Shown: piece by piece, positions 24,323-31,183 of the stretch
Layout: each line of letters starts with the position of its first letter
Position numbering within the stretch: the stretch's first letter is position 1
From: a virus
Length of the DNA: 37,424 bases
Virus record (IMG/VR): IMGVR_UViG_3300027704_000001
Span: 1 to 37,424 of that record
Direction: 5' to 3' (one strand)
Made by a program: the position numbers and the translations under genes
The notes under the pieces: model-generated
Seen by the model: only the letters and a program-made list of their open reading frames with translations
Told to the model about the DNA's origin: nothing
Database searches by the model: none

Positions 24323-24559
24323 CTATGAATTAGGGTTAGCTTTCTCTGCTTTTGCTCTACTACGTTCATGGTCTTTAGCCCACTTTAGCGTTGCACCTGC
24401 AAAATCGCCAGAGAAAGGTTCTAAGATAGGTCGTGGAGAGCTAAGTTGTCTGGTCGCATAGGCTTTACAGGTTTTACACAATTGTGTGTCTGGCGAGCCT
24501 TTGACCATGTGTTCATTAACGTGCCCTAAGGCACATTTGTAGTCATAATATCTATACAT
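24323..24559 (-). CDS. FmdB-like zinc ribbon protein, 78 aa
   Basis: The N-terminus MYRYYDYKCALGHVNEHMVK plus LCKTCKAYATRQLS forms a Cx2GH...Cx2C zinc ribbon as in FmdB-family regulatory proteins (C9, H13, C28, C31). The C-terminal half (GDFAGATLKWAKDHERSRAK) is helical and basic and resembles the tails of phage homologues found beside portal and scaffold genes. Its role is unknown; it overlaps the upstream gene by 8 bases and so is coupled to it. Confidence 0.8.
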   Translation of the reverse strand: MYRYYDYKCALGHVNEHMVKGSPDTQLCKTCKAYATRQLSSPRPILEPFSGDFAGATLKWAKDHERSRAKAEKANPNS

Positions 24560-24803
24560 TGACGTAGGATTCCTCTAAGGATTCTTCTTGTCCTACGCGA
24601 GTAGTCTCTTCAAGGTTCAGTATGCTACCTAAGATGTTAAGTTGACCCTTACGGAAGTAAAGGTCTTTATCGTCTTTGGTGCTTTCCACTGAATTAATGA
24701 TAGGAAGACTGTCAGTTAAGTCTTTAATGAGAGTTTGCCACCCCTTTGTCCTAAAGAGGTCGTTCATATCTCTAAAGTAAACTTCTAATTCTTTATCTGT
24801 CAT
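24552..24803 (-). CDS. Hypothetical protein of the capsid block, 83 aa
   Basis: A helical acidic protein (MTDKELEVYFRDMNDLFRTK, later DKDLYFRKGQLNILGSILNL). Proteins with (D/E)M.(E/D)LF.T.GW..L..D and DL.FR.G.L..L...L are common between portal and scaffold in T7-like marine phages; the function is unknown. The ATG at 24803 lies only about 5-8 bases downstream of the expected transcription start from the 24815-24843 promoter, so that transcript would be nearly leaderless. Confidence 0.8.
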   Translation of the reverse strand: MTDKELEVYFRDMNDLFRTKGWQTLIKDLTDSLPIINSVESTKDDKDLYFRKGQLNILGSILNLEETTRVGQEESLEESYVNV

Positions 24804-24814
24804 TTATGGTGCCC

Positions 24815-24843
24815 ATTATAACATATTTTAGCCAAAATGTCAA
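24815..24843 (-). promoter_or_regulatory. Sigma70-type promoter for the capsid block
   Basis: Minus strand TTGACA (24843-24838), 17 bp spacer, TATAAT (24820-24815), with TG one base before the -10 (extended -10). Both boxes are perfect consensus. It differs at only 3 of 29 positions from the late promoter at 28845-28873. Confidence 0.92.
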
Positions 24844-24852
24844 GTTAATTAA

Positions 24853-24990
24853 TTATTTATCTTTACTTTTAGCTTTAAGTGTGCTAAGGGCTGCTACTTC
24901 TGCCTCTAGCTTGGCAATACGTTCTACCAAAGCAGCATAACTACTGTTAACTTGAGAAACTACCTCTTCTAGTTCTTTATTACTTACCAT
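24853..24990 (-). CDS. Small coiled-coil protein, 45 aa
   Basis: ATG 24990 to TAA 24853-24855. The sequence MVSNKELEEVVSQVNSSYAA continues with heptads LVERIAKLEAEVAAL and a basic end KAKSKDK. It should form a short parallel coiled coil. Such peptides downstream of portal genes occur in related phages; the role is unknown. GGAAAC-type purines precede the ATG, and the gene fills the space between portal and the capsid promoter. Confidence 0.65.
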   Translation of the reverse strand: MVSNKELEEVVSQVNSSYAALVERIAKLEAEVAALSTLKAKSKDK

Positions 24991-25014
24991 TGCTTAGGTT
25001 TCCTATGTAAATGT

Positions 25015-26988
25015 TTATACCAAAGGGGTTCTAGATACGTTTGACTGAGAGTCACGTTGCTCTGTACGCTCCTTAATAGCAACCTCACGCTCCTTTAAGA
25101 TACTTTCTGATACCCTCATACGCCTTTCAAACTCTTTATCGTCGTTGTCTCCGGCTTGTAGGTTAGTTGTAACTGCTTTGATACGAGCAATCTCAGTCTC
25201 AGCAGGTACAGCTTGGGCTTCTGCGGCAAGCTTCTGTGCCCTTGCGTTGGACTCTTCTGCTTGTGATGATAGAGCGGCTGTCTGTGATGCTTGGAAAGCC
25301 ATTTGTGCTGCTTGAGTTTCTTGTGCTGCCTTAGCTGCCTCAGGGTTAGGTTTAGCTGCTTCATCAATAAGACCAATAAGCTCTTCACGGTTAGTGATGT
25401 TCATGTTATCGACAATAGACTTAAGCATGATAGGGTAATAGGGCGTGTCCTTGCCCATAGTTTGTAGTAGTTGTACTAACTGACTGACTTCATACTCTCT
25501 TGCGATAATACCTAAGGTAGACGTAGCATTGAACTTGTAGTCCGACACAGGGTAAAGCTCAGGCTCATACTGCATATAACGCCAAGCTGCTTTCTTCACA
25601 AATGGTATCAGGAAAGATTCTTGGAAGTTAATTAAGGTGCGCTTGTGTCGCTTAATTATTGCACCCAAAGACATAGATATGCCAGCAGCAGTGGCCTCAC
25701 CGTTAATAGAGCCACCAACACCAGAAGAGTCAACTGCGCCTGTAGATTGCTGTACCATTGACTGTAGTGCCTGAGCCTGAGCAAAGGTTATTTGGCTTAC
25801 GTTGCCAAAGTTGAAAGGGTTAATTATCTCACGGGGGTCACCATTGGTTAACAATAGTTTACCTGCTCGTATCTCAGGCTTTGTGCCCCGTGGGATTCGT
25901 GTAGCGTCCATTGCTAGCATAGGGTGTACTGTAAGCGCCAGAGCGTCTATACGTGCCCTAAGCTCTGCATCAAGAGCCTTTTGACTGTTGTAGCCTTTCT
26001 CACACACACCACGACCATAGAAGCGACTAGGTACTACGTCCCAAGGAAACGCAACTACAGGTCTATCCTTCATCATGTATGGACTAGCTTCGGCCTTGAG
26101 TAAGTGGCCCTCGTTAGCAATGATAACTACAGCTTCGACATAATAGCCTTGTGCGTCCTCTTCGTCTAAGTCATACTCTAATTCTTTCTCAAGTAAGTGG
26201 CGAGGCACTAAGCCATAGTATTTAGTTAAGCGTGTCTTGTCGTCTTGGTAGACAGTAAGGTCAGCATCAGCTTCTAGGTTAAAGTCTTCACCAGCAGAGC
26301 CTATGGATACATCACGGTAGACTCCTTGCTCTTGAAGTTGTTCTACTATATGTGTTCCGACAAATTCATCAATGGCTACACCTAGAGCTTCTTCAATGTT
26401 AGTAGCTGTAGGGTCAATTCTAAAGTTTTGTGGTAGGATAGGACGTAAGCGTACCATAGTGCGTTTGGTTACTGTAACACCTACAGCTTCCATAGCCCCA
26501 TCCATGATTTGCTCAGTTGAGGGTTTCATTTCGTTGACTTCCTCTAAGACAACCTCACCTACTCCATTACCAAATACAGCAGAGTTGATAAGACATTCAG
26601 AGACATCTCTACGTACCTTAGCTAAGTCAAAGTCTTCGTGTAGCTTCTTACGTAAGAACTGAATGTCTTCAGTCTCAGAATCGCCTAGGTTATCTTTAAT
26701 GTCAAAGTAAGTGCCACGACCAAAGGTAGCCTCTTCTATCTCAGCTACGTTAGACTCTACGGCTTGCTGTAGTGCAGGAGCTATGATTTGACTACGTTCT
26801 GCTTGGCGTGTCTTGTCTTCTGCTGCCCACTGTCCACGCCATAACCTGTAGTATTCTTGGTGCTTTACAGCGTAGTTGTTTTCATAATAGTCAGCCCAAT
26901 CGTCCACTTTTGTCATAACCCAGTCTTCAAGTGACTGTTCAATAATAATAGGGTCAGTAGATTCGTTGTTATCTAAATATTGCTTCAT
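25015..26988 (-). CDS. Portal protein (head-tail connector)
   Basis: A 657-residue portal of the podovirus type: dodecameric ring at one capsid vertex through which DNA enters and leaves. Signs are the N-terminal WADYYENNYAVKHQEYYRLW motif, the region PQNFRIDPTATNIEEA (about 180), and DRPVVAFPWDVVPSRFYGRG (about 310), a characteristic portal signature. AALAxxI-like helices follow. The C-terminal 120 residues are Ala/Gln-rich coiled coil (AAQETQAAQMAFQASQTAAL), the barrel region that extends into the capsid. It follows the large terminase with a 4-base gap, the usual packaging order. Confidence 0.93.
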   Translation of the reverse strand: MKQYLDNNESTDPIIIEQSLEDWVMTKVDDWADYYENNYAVKHQEYYRLWRGQWAAEDKTRQAERSQIIAPALQQAVESNVAEIEEATFGRGTYFDIKDNLGDSETEDIQFLRKKLHEDFDLAKVRRDVSECLINSAVFGNGVGEVVLEEVNEMKPSTEQIMDGAMEAVGVTVTKRTMVRLRPILPQNFRIDPTATNIEEALGVAIDEFVGTHIVEQLQEQGVYRDVSIGSAGEDFNLEADADLTVYQDDKTRLTKYYGLVPRHLLEKELEYDLDEEDAQGYYVEAVVIIANEGHLLKAEASPYMMKDRPVVAFPWDVVPSRFYGRGVCEKGYNSQKALDAELRARIDALALTVHPMLAMDATRIPRGTKPEIRAGKLLLTNGDPREIINPFNFGNVSQITFAQAQALQSMVQQSTGAVDSSGVGGSINGEATAAGISMSLGAIIKRHKRTLINFQESFLIPFVKKAAWRYMQYEPELYPVSDYKFNATSTLGIIAREYEVSQLVQLLQTMGKDTPYYPIMLKSIVDNMNITNREELIGLIDEAAKPNPEAAKAAQETQAAQMAFQASQTAALSSQAEESNARAQKLAAEAQAVPAETEIARIKAVTTNLQAGDNDDKEFERRMRVSESILKEREVAIKERTEQRDSQSNVSRTPLV

Positions 26989-26992
26989 AAGG

Positions 26993-28270
26993 TTAGTATC
27001 CTGAAATTGAGTCTAGGGCTTCAAAGTTATCTAACTCTTCAAAGTTACCAGCGTAAGTTACCTTAGCTAGTTGGTCAATGTAAGCTAAAGAGTCTACCAA
27101 GTCGTCGTGGGTTAGAGGGTCGGGAAAGGCAAAGAGCTGGTCTAAGAATATAGGGTGCCAGTCTTTCTTCTTCTTGTTGAGGGTAATACGTCCATGCTCA
27201 AAGCGTCCCTGTAGTGACCACATTATACGGTCAGTCTTACGTTGGTTACCGTGAGTCAGTTCTTCCACTCTAAAGTAAAAGTTCTGTCTTTTCATCATAT
27301 CCATAAGTGGAGACATAACAGCTTGTTTGGATATTCCTTTCTCTATACCAATGCTCATAGGTTTGTAGTCTTTAACTACTTGGAATATCTTCTTTGCTGT
27401 ATCGTCTAAAGTCCATCTGCCATGTATAATATCTTCGACAAACCAACCTTCTTCGGTTACAAATACAATTGATATAGCCGAGGAATCTAAACGTGAAGTG
27501 TTACCTTTCTTCTTAGATACGTCTTGGAAGCCAGCTAAGTCTATAGCGACATAGTAGTCTCCATCCTCTGAGGCAGGTTTAGTGCCAAAGTTAAGCCATT
27601 CCTCCTTAAACATCTCAGAGCCTTGGTTTTTAAAGCTAGCCATAAACTCTTGTTGGAAAGCATGACTTGACATAGACTTCTTAGCTACATCTATTTCCTC
27701 AGGGTCTAAGGTTTCATTATCGTAACTTGTGAAGTGCCATGCAGTAAATGTAAGGTCATCATCACCAGACAACTCAGCATACTTATATAAGTCATAGAAG
27801 TGGTTACGACCCTTAGGTGTGCCTATAAACAAACAGCCACCCTTTTGGTCAGCCAAAGCAGGACGTAGTATCTCTTCAAATACCTCTGCTTTCATATCGG
27901 CATACTCGTCTAACACTAGAAACTTAAGACTTACTCCACGCATAGTGTCGGGTCTATCGGCTCCCTTAAGACTTATGGTAGAGCCATTTATTAAGGTTAT
28001 TTGCATATTGTTAATGTGTGCACTTCGGACGACAGGGCCGCCTAGTTCGACTAACAACTTCCACATAATGTCTCTAGCTTGCCCTTGTGTAGGTGCAACG
28101 TAGAAGACATGAGAGTTAGGTAAGTTAGCTTGTAATGCATTGACTATAAGAAGCCAAGCAGCTAGACGAGACTTACCACACCTTCGACCTGCGGCTACTA
28201 CTCTAAAGCGAGTATCATCAGCCCAGACTTTCTTTTGCCAGTCTAAGAGCTCTATAGTTAAGTCGCTCAT
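26993..28270 (-). CDS. Terminase large subunit
   Basis: The 425-residue packaging motor ATPase and nuclease. Walker A is AAGRRCGKSRLA (G28-S34), Walker B is FLVLDEYAD with D121-E122, and the coupling/motif III region is FIGTPKGRNHFYDL (148-161). The C-terminal RNase H-like nuclease shows AIDLAG (D244) and a late acidic DPLTHDDLVDSLAY. It is short but complete. The start overlaps the small terminase stop as ATGA, so the two subunits are translationally coupled. Confidence 0.95.
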   Translation of the reverse strand: MSDLTIELLDWQKKVWADDTRFRVVAAGRRCGKSRLAAWLLIVNALQANLPNSHVFYVAPTQGQARDIMWKLLVELGGPVVRSAHINNMQITLINGSTISLKGADRPDTMRGVSLKFLVLDEYADMKAEVFEEILRPALADQKGGCLFIGTPKGRNHFYDLYKYAELSGDDDLTFTAWHFTSYDNETLDPEEIDVAKKSMSSHAFQQEFMASFKNQGSEMFKEEWLNFGTKPASEDGDYYVAIDLAGFQDVSKKKGNTSRLDSSAISIVFVTEEGWFVEDIIHGRWTLDDTAKKIFQVVKDYKPMSIGIEKGISKQAVMSPLMDMMKRQNFYFRVEELTHGNQRKTDRIMWSLQGRFEHGRITLNKKKKDWHPIFLDQLFAFPDPLTHDDLVDSLAYIDQLAKVTYAGNFEELDNFEALDSISGY

Positions 28271-28671
28271 ATAACCTCGTACTCCGCATCACTTATGTCT
28301 TGTTCTTGAGAGCCAGAGATTTCTGGGGTGCCGACACCAGTTATGTTTATCTGGATGCTACTCTTACCACCGCCCTTAATGATTTCTTTCTCAAAGGCTG
28401 CTACAGGTGCGACTCTATCCATGACAAGCTTCCATGCACTAGCTTGGTTCTTATGTTCATTGTCTAAGGCTGCATCAAAGATAGCATCTAGCACTTTAGC
28501 TGACTTAGGACTAGCTAACATCCTAGCTTTGTATTCATTAATTATTGTAGCATCACCTTTGGGTCGACCAATAATACCTTTAGGTTTCTTAAGTGTTGAC
28601 TTGGGTGGCCTACCTTTTCTCTTAACTACTTTAGTGTCTTCGGAAACTTTAGAGTCTTTAGTTGTAGACAA
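28267..28671 (-). CDS. Terminase small subunit-like, with AT-hooks
   Basis: A 134-residue protein directly before the large terminase. The N-terminal third has two AT-hook-like motifs, KRKGRPPKS (18-26) and IIGRPKGDA (33-41), which bind the minor groove of AT-rich DNA. Residues about 45-90 are helical (SAKVLDAIFDAALDNEHKNQ); the C-terminus is acidic. It should recognise the packaging site. The start is TTG: GAGG lies 8 bases upstream at 28683-28686 and no ATG fits. It is the first gene behind the late promoter and the long palindromic leader. Confidence 0.75.
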   Translation of the reverse strand: MSTTKDSKVSEDTKVVKRKGRPPKSTLKKPKGIIGRPKGDATIINEYKARMLASPKSAKVLDAIFDAALDNEHKNQASAWKLVMDRVAPVAAFEKEIIKGGGKSSIQINITGVGTPEISGSQEQDISDAEYEVI

Positions 28672-28698
28672 AACAATTACCTCTTTGTTGAGATTGCT

Positions 28699-28823
28699 TT
28701 AACAACTTAAGTGCCTTAAGTATACTTAAGTTTCCTAAAGCTCTTTAAGTTGATACTTTAATTATAAATAAAGGATAAACCTAAAGAGCTTATAGTTGAC
28801 TTAAGTACACTTAAGGTTGTTAA
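28699..28823. repeat. Large imperfect palindrome upstream of the terminase genes
   Basis: A nested inverted repeat centred at 28764/28765. Inner arms 28739-28764 and 28765-28790 match at 22 of 26 positions, beginning with a perfect AGCTCTTTA/TAAAGAGCT. Outer elements CTTAAGTATACTTAAG (28715-28730) and CTTAAGTACACTTAAG (28800-28815) are each near-perfect palindromes placed symmetrically, and TTAACAAC/GTTGTTAA flanks them. It lies in the 5' leader of the late transcript and could be a packaging site, an operator or an RNA structure. Confidence 0.85.
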
Positions 28824-28844
28824 GCTGCTTTAGAACATAAGTCT

Positions 28845-28873
28845 ATTATAACATATTTAAGGCTAAATGTCAA
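28845..28873 (-). promoter_or_regulatory. Late promoter for terminase and structural genes
   Basis: Minus strand TTGACA (28873-28868), 17 bp spacer, TATAAT (28850-28845), with an extended -10 TG. Perfect consensus for a host sigma70 RNA polymerase. Expected start near 28838, giving a leader of about 165 bases before the small terminase gene. Confidence 0.92.
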
Positions 28874-29149
28874 TACATTTCTAATGTTTCTTTTGTTAAC
28901 TTATGTAACTTAAGGTTACCTTTAACCTTTATTCTACAATAGTTGTTAAACCCTTGTCTACTGTAGGTCTACTCCTGTTTTCTTTTAATTTCTTTTATTG
29001 ACTTTTATGTCTTTTGTTAACTTAAGGCCTTGGGTTAACTATCGGCTACCTAAGGCAGAAAGTCAAATGACTCTTTAGTAAACTTAAGTGCCTACCACAA
29101 GTAACTCAGGATAACTCCACGCCCCCGACCCCCAACTTTGGTCAAACTA

Positions 29150-29242
29150 TGACTAACTCAAGGCCTTTGGTCACCTCGTGACTAACTCAAGGCCTTTAGT
29201 CACGCCATGACTCACCAGTCTAACTCAAGGCCTTAGGTTGAC
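29150..29242 (+). repeat. Iteron-like direct repeats with AAGGCCTT core
   Basis: TGACTAACTCAAGGCCTTTG-type units: 29150-29174 and 29179-29203 are 25 bp copies differing at one base and spaced 29 bp apart. A third, diverged copy lies at 29218-29242. Each has a palindromic AAGGCCTT core and TGAC/GTCA flanks. Confidence 0.85.
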
Positions 29243-29285
29243 ATGAGTCTACCAATGTGCCAGGCACTTGAGTTTACTTAAGGCC

Positions 29286-29330
29286 TTGAGTTAACATAAG
29301 GCACTTGAGTTAACATAAGGCACTTGAGTT
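29286..29330 (+). repeat. 19 bp tandem repeat, 2.4 copies
   Basis: TTGAGTTAACATAAGGCAC occurs at 29286-29304 and 29305-29323, with the first seven bases again at 29324-29330. It contains the inverse of the TAACTCAA part of the neighbouring iterons and a GTTAAC palindrome. Confidence 0.9.
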
Positions 29331-29436
29331 GTCAACAGTTAAAACTATTGGGTTTACTTGAGTTATAGAAGTTGACAAGTGTATGCCAATGTGGGTGCCT
29401 CCAGCTAACTAATGTTAGCTAATGTTAACCAATGTA

Positions 29437-29465
29437 TTGACATTCTCTTTAGGTTGTGATATATG
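29437..29465 (+). promoter_or_regulatory. Putative early promoter for the small-gene cassette
   Basis: TTGACA (29437-29442), 17 bp spacer, TATATG (29460-29465). The -35 is perfect and the -10 matches 4 of 6. It would start transcription near 29472, about 180 bases before the first rightward gene; the leader contains a GACTGA-TTAG-TCAGTC dyad at 29540-29555. Confidence 0.6.
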
Positions 29466-29539
29466 AAGCACCCTTTGTTAATGCGTGTGCGCGCGAGTAA
29501 CATACTTACTTAGGTTGTGTCAAGTTTATTGTGTATTGT

Positions 29540-29555
29540 GACTGATTAGTCAGTC
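29540..29555. promoter_or_regulatory. Perfect dyad in the early leader
   Basis: GACTGA, TTAG, TCAGTC: a perfect 6 bp inverted repeat with a 4-base centre, between the early promoter and the first gene. It could be a small hairpin or an operator. Confidence 0.5.
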
Positions 29556-29652
29556 GAGCACCTATTTATTAGTAGTGATAATATAGTCATGTAGTTTGCA
29601 GTTAAGGGCATCAGCACAGGCCCACATTAATTAAGAGTAAGGAGTAGGTAAC

Positions 29653-30000
29653 ATGAAAGCATTATCAGACCTAACACCACAAGATGTTCTATACGCCATA
29701 GTTTGTAAGGACGCTCGTAGCTATTCCAATTTAAACACTCAAGGAGAGAAGTTTCAAACCATACAAGATTACGTTTTCAACTCTACACACTGGTATTTTA
29801 CGCCTAGAAGCAGCTCACAAGCCGCTGTTACTATGCGGCAGATAGATGCAGCACCTAAATGGTTTATGATGGATGCAATTCTAAACGCTTGTGAAAATTG
29901 GGAATTTTCAGAGGATGACCGCACATTTATGGAGTATGTAGGCGCTTCAATGGGTGGTATAGCAGAAGAGTACACAATTAAGGGCTACCCTGTAAAGTAG
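29653..30000 (+). CDS. Hypothetical early protein, 115 aa
   Basis: First gene of the rightward arm, with a strong AAGGAG 8 bases before the ATG. The protein (MKALSDLTPQDVLYAIVCKD) looks soluble and globular, with aromatic-rich NSTHWYFTPRSSSQAA and an acidic middle NACENWEFSEDDRTFMEYVG. No family is recognised. Being first behind the early promoter, it is probably expressed soon after infection and may act on host functions; this is inference. Confidence 0.75.
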   Translation: MKALSDLTPQDVLYAIVCKDARSYSNLNTQGEKFQTIQDYVFNSTHWYFTPRSSSQAAVTMRQIDAAPKWFMMDAILNACENWEFSEDDRTFMEYVGASMGGIAEEYTIKGYPVK

Positions 30001-30018
30001 CAGCATAACCTAACTATA

Positions 30019-30034
30019 GCCCTAGCAATAGGGC
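30019..30034 (+). ncRNA. GNRA-loop hairpin ahead of a small gene
   Basis: GCCCTA-GCAA-TAGGGC, a perfect 6 bp stem with a GCAA tetraloop, ending a few bases before the AAAGGA ribosome site of the 42-residue gene. There is no T run, so it is not an intrinsic terminator. An mRNA processing or stabilising hairpin is likely. Confidence 0.6.
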
Positions 30035-30048
30035 ACAAAGGAAATACA

Positions 30049-30177
30049 ATGACTACTCAACTTACCCCACGTGAACAAGCAATAGTATTAGCACATATTA
30101 AACTATTGAACTCTTATGGCACCCCAAACTACTGGCCTGCTAAGGTAGCATTTAACTTGTTACGAGCTAATAAATAA
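30049..30177 (+). CDS. Small early protein, 42 aa
   Basis: ATG 30049 to TAA 30175-30177 with AAAGGA 7 bases upstream. The sequence MTTQLTPREQAIVLAHIKLL continues NSYGTPNYWPAKVAFNLLRA and NK. It is helical with one GTP.YWP turn and a slight basic charge. Not recognised. Hairpins on both sides (30019-30034 and 30197-30225) may set its mRNA ends. Confidence 0.6.
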   Translation: MTTQLTPREQAIVLAHIKLLNSYGTPNYWPAKVAFNLLRANK

Positions 30178-30196
30178 TTAAACCTGTTGCTTTACC

Positions 30197-30225
30197 CTAG
30201 GCCTTTAGCTACAATAGAGGCCTAG
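30197..30225 (+). ncRNA. Hairpin ahead of the cysteine-rich gene
   Basis: CTAGGCCT, 13-base loop, AGGCCTAG: perfect 8 bp stem, about 35 bases before the next gene. It is not followed by a T run. The stem is nearly the same as that of the hairpin at 33439-33470. Confidence 0.6.
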
Positions 30226-30260
30226 CTTAAATCAACCAACAACAAAAGAGACTAAATATT

Positions 30261-31031
30261 ATGGGCGCACTAATGCAAGGGCCAAAGGCCAAGCCAGTTA
30301 AACAGCCAGCTATACTAGGTTTTATTATGTACGAGGGGCCTAGTGTCTTAGACCCCACACGTAACATTGTTTCTGTTATGACCTTTAAGACTAGCAATGA
30401 TAAAACGGGCAACATGGCGCAGCTTTGGATACTAGACGCGGGAGACTTAAACCCCCTTGAATTATCTAAGGCTCGACTAGATGCCAGCATTTGTGGTAAT
30501 TGTGTCCATAGGCATAGCAATGGTGGTGCTTGTTATGTCAACCTTGCACATGCGCCCTTGGCTATCTATAAGGCTTACAAGCGAGGCCGTTACACTCATT
30601 TTGATGCAACTAAACATGCTCATTGGATAACCACTAGAAAAGTACGCTTAGGTGCGTATGGCGACCCCTCAGCTATGCCCTTTGCTATTGTTAACTCTAT
30701 TGTTAAGCTAGCTATTTCTCATACGGGTTATGTGCACCAATTAGCCCATCCTAACTTTGATATGCGCTTTATTGATATTTGCATGGTCAGTTCAGATACA
30801 CCCAAGCAAGCCCTAAAAGCTCAGGCCTTAGGTGCCCATACGTTTCGAGTAGCATTAGCAGGTGATACACTAGCAGAGGGCGAAGTAGAGTGTCTAGCAG
30901 ATAGTAAAGGCCTGAGCTGCTTTGATTGTGGTCTATGTGATGGAACAAAAGGTAACGTAGCTATTACAGTACACGGCTCAAGGGCTAAACGCTTTAATAG
31001 TAAAATGATAAATTTAACCGAGGTGGCATAA
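30261..31031 (+). CDS. Conserved cysteine-rich phage protein, GP88-like pattern, 256 aa
   Basis: Motifs in order: C78-x2-C81 and C91 in CGNCVHRHSNGGACYVN; RLGAYGDPSAMP (129-140); HTGYVHQLAHPNF (154-166); a strand DICMVSSDT (172-180); and a C-terminal cluster C211, C220, C223, C226 (SCFDCGLCDG), then AITVHGSRAKRF. Proteins with this arrangement are spread among marine phages without known function. The order resembles the phage GP88 family (N-terminal Cys, RxxDSGD-like loop, Y..TKS, S, C..C..C, F..HG), so a related metal- or cluster-binding barrel is possible. It is coupled to the next gene by TAATG. The function is unknown. Confidence 0.7.
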   Translation: MGALMQGPKAKPVKQPAILGFIMYEGPSVLDPTRNIVSVMTFKTSNDKTGNMAQLWILDAGDLNPLELSKARLDASICGNCVHRHSNGGACYVNLAHAPLAIYKAYKRGRYTHFDATKHAHWITTRKVRLGAYGDPSAMPFAIVNSIVKLAISHTGYVHQLAHPNFDMRFIDICMVSSDTPKQALKAQALGAHTFRVALAGDTLAEGEVECLADSKGLSCFDCGLCDGTKGNVAITVHGSRAKRFNSKMINLTEVA

Positions 31032-31183
31032 TGCTAGAACAGGATCAAGTGACAATTCCCAAAGCCTATTTAGCTTTACTCGAGAAGCATAGCGAATGTT
31101 TGCAAAGCATTGAGGACTTAGATATACTGACTCAATTTGAGTGGCTAGCGGTCGCAGAACTAACCAAGGAGCACAAAGCATAA
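31031..31183 (+). CDS. Small acidic protein, 50 aa
   Basis: ATG overlaps the previous stop by one base (TAATG) and its own stop overlaps the next ATG the same way. The sequence MLEQDQVTIPKAYLALLEKH goes on as a helical acidic protein (SECLQSIEDLDILTQFEWLA). Not recognised. Coupling at both ends shows it belongs to the operon and supports its reality despite its size. Confidence 0.7.
   Translation: MLEQDQVTIPKAYLALLEKHSECLQSIEDLDILTQFEWLAVAELTKEHKA

Larger units (their letters stand above)
28874..29436. other. Noncoding control region between divergent promoters, candidate origin
   Basis: About 560 bases without a convincing gene on either strand. It holds five copies of AAGGCCTT (29024, 29160, 29189, 29227, 29280), several set in TAACTCAAGGCCTT or its inverse, a 19 bp tandem repeat (29286-29330), GTTAAC-flanked dyads (29016-29040) and a C-rich stretch near 29120-29133. 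Divergent transcription plus iteron-like repeats suggests a replication origin or a binding region for a phage regulator. T7-type origins use a phage RNA polymerase promoter, which is not available here. Confidence 0.55.

Noticed and set aside
29150-29330. Regularly spaced repeats as a CRISPR array
   Set aside because: Units are adjoining or separated by only 4-15 bases, with no spacers of constant 30-40 bases and no cas genes.
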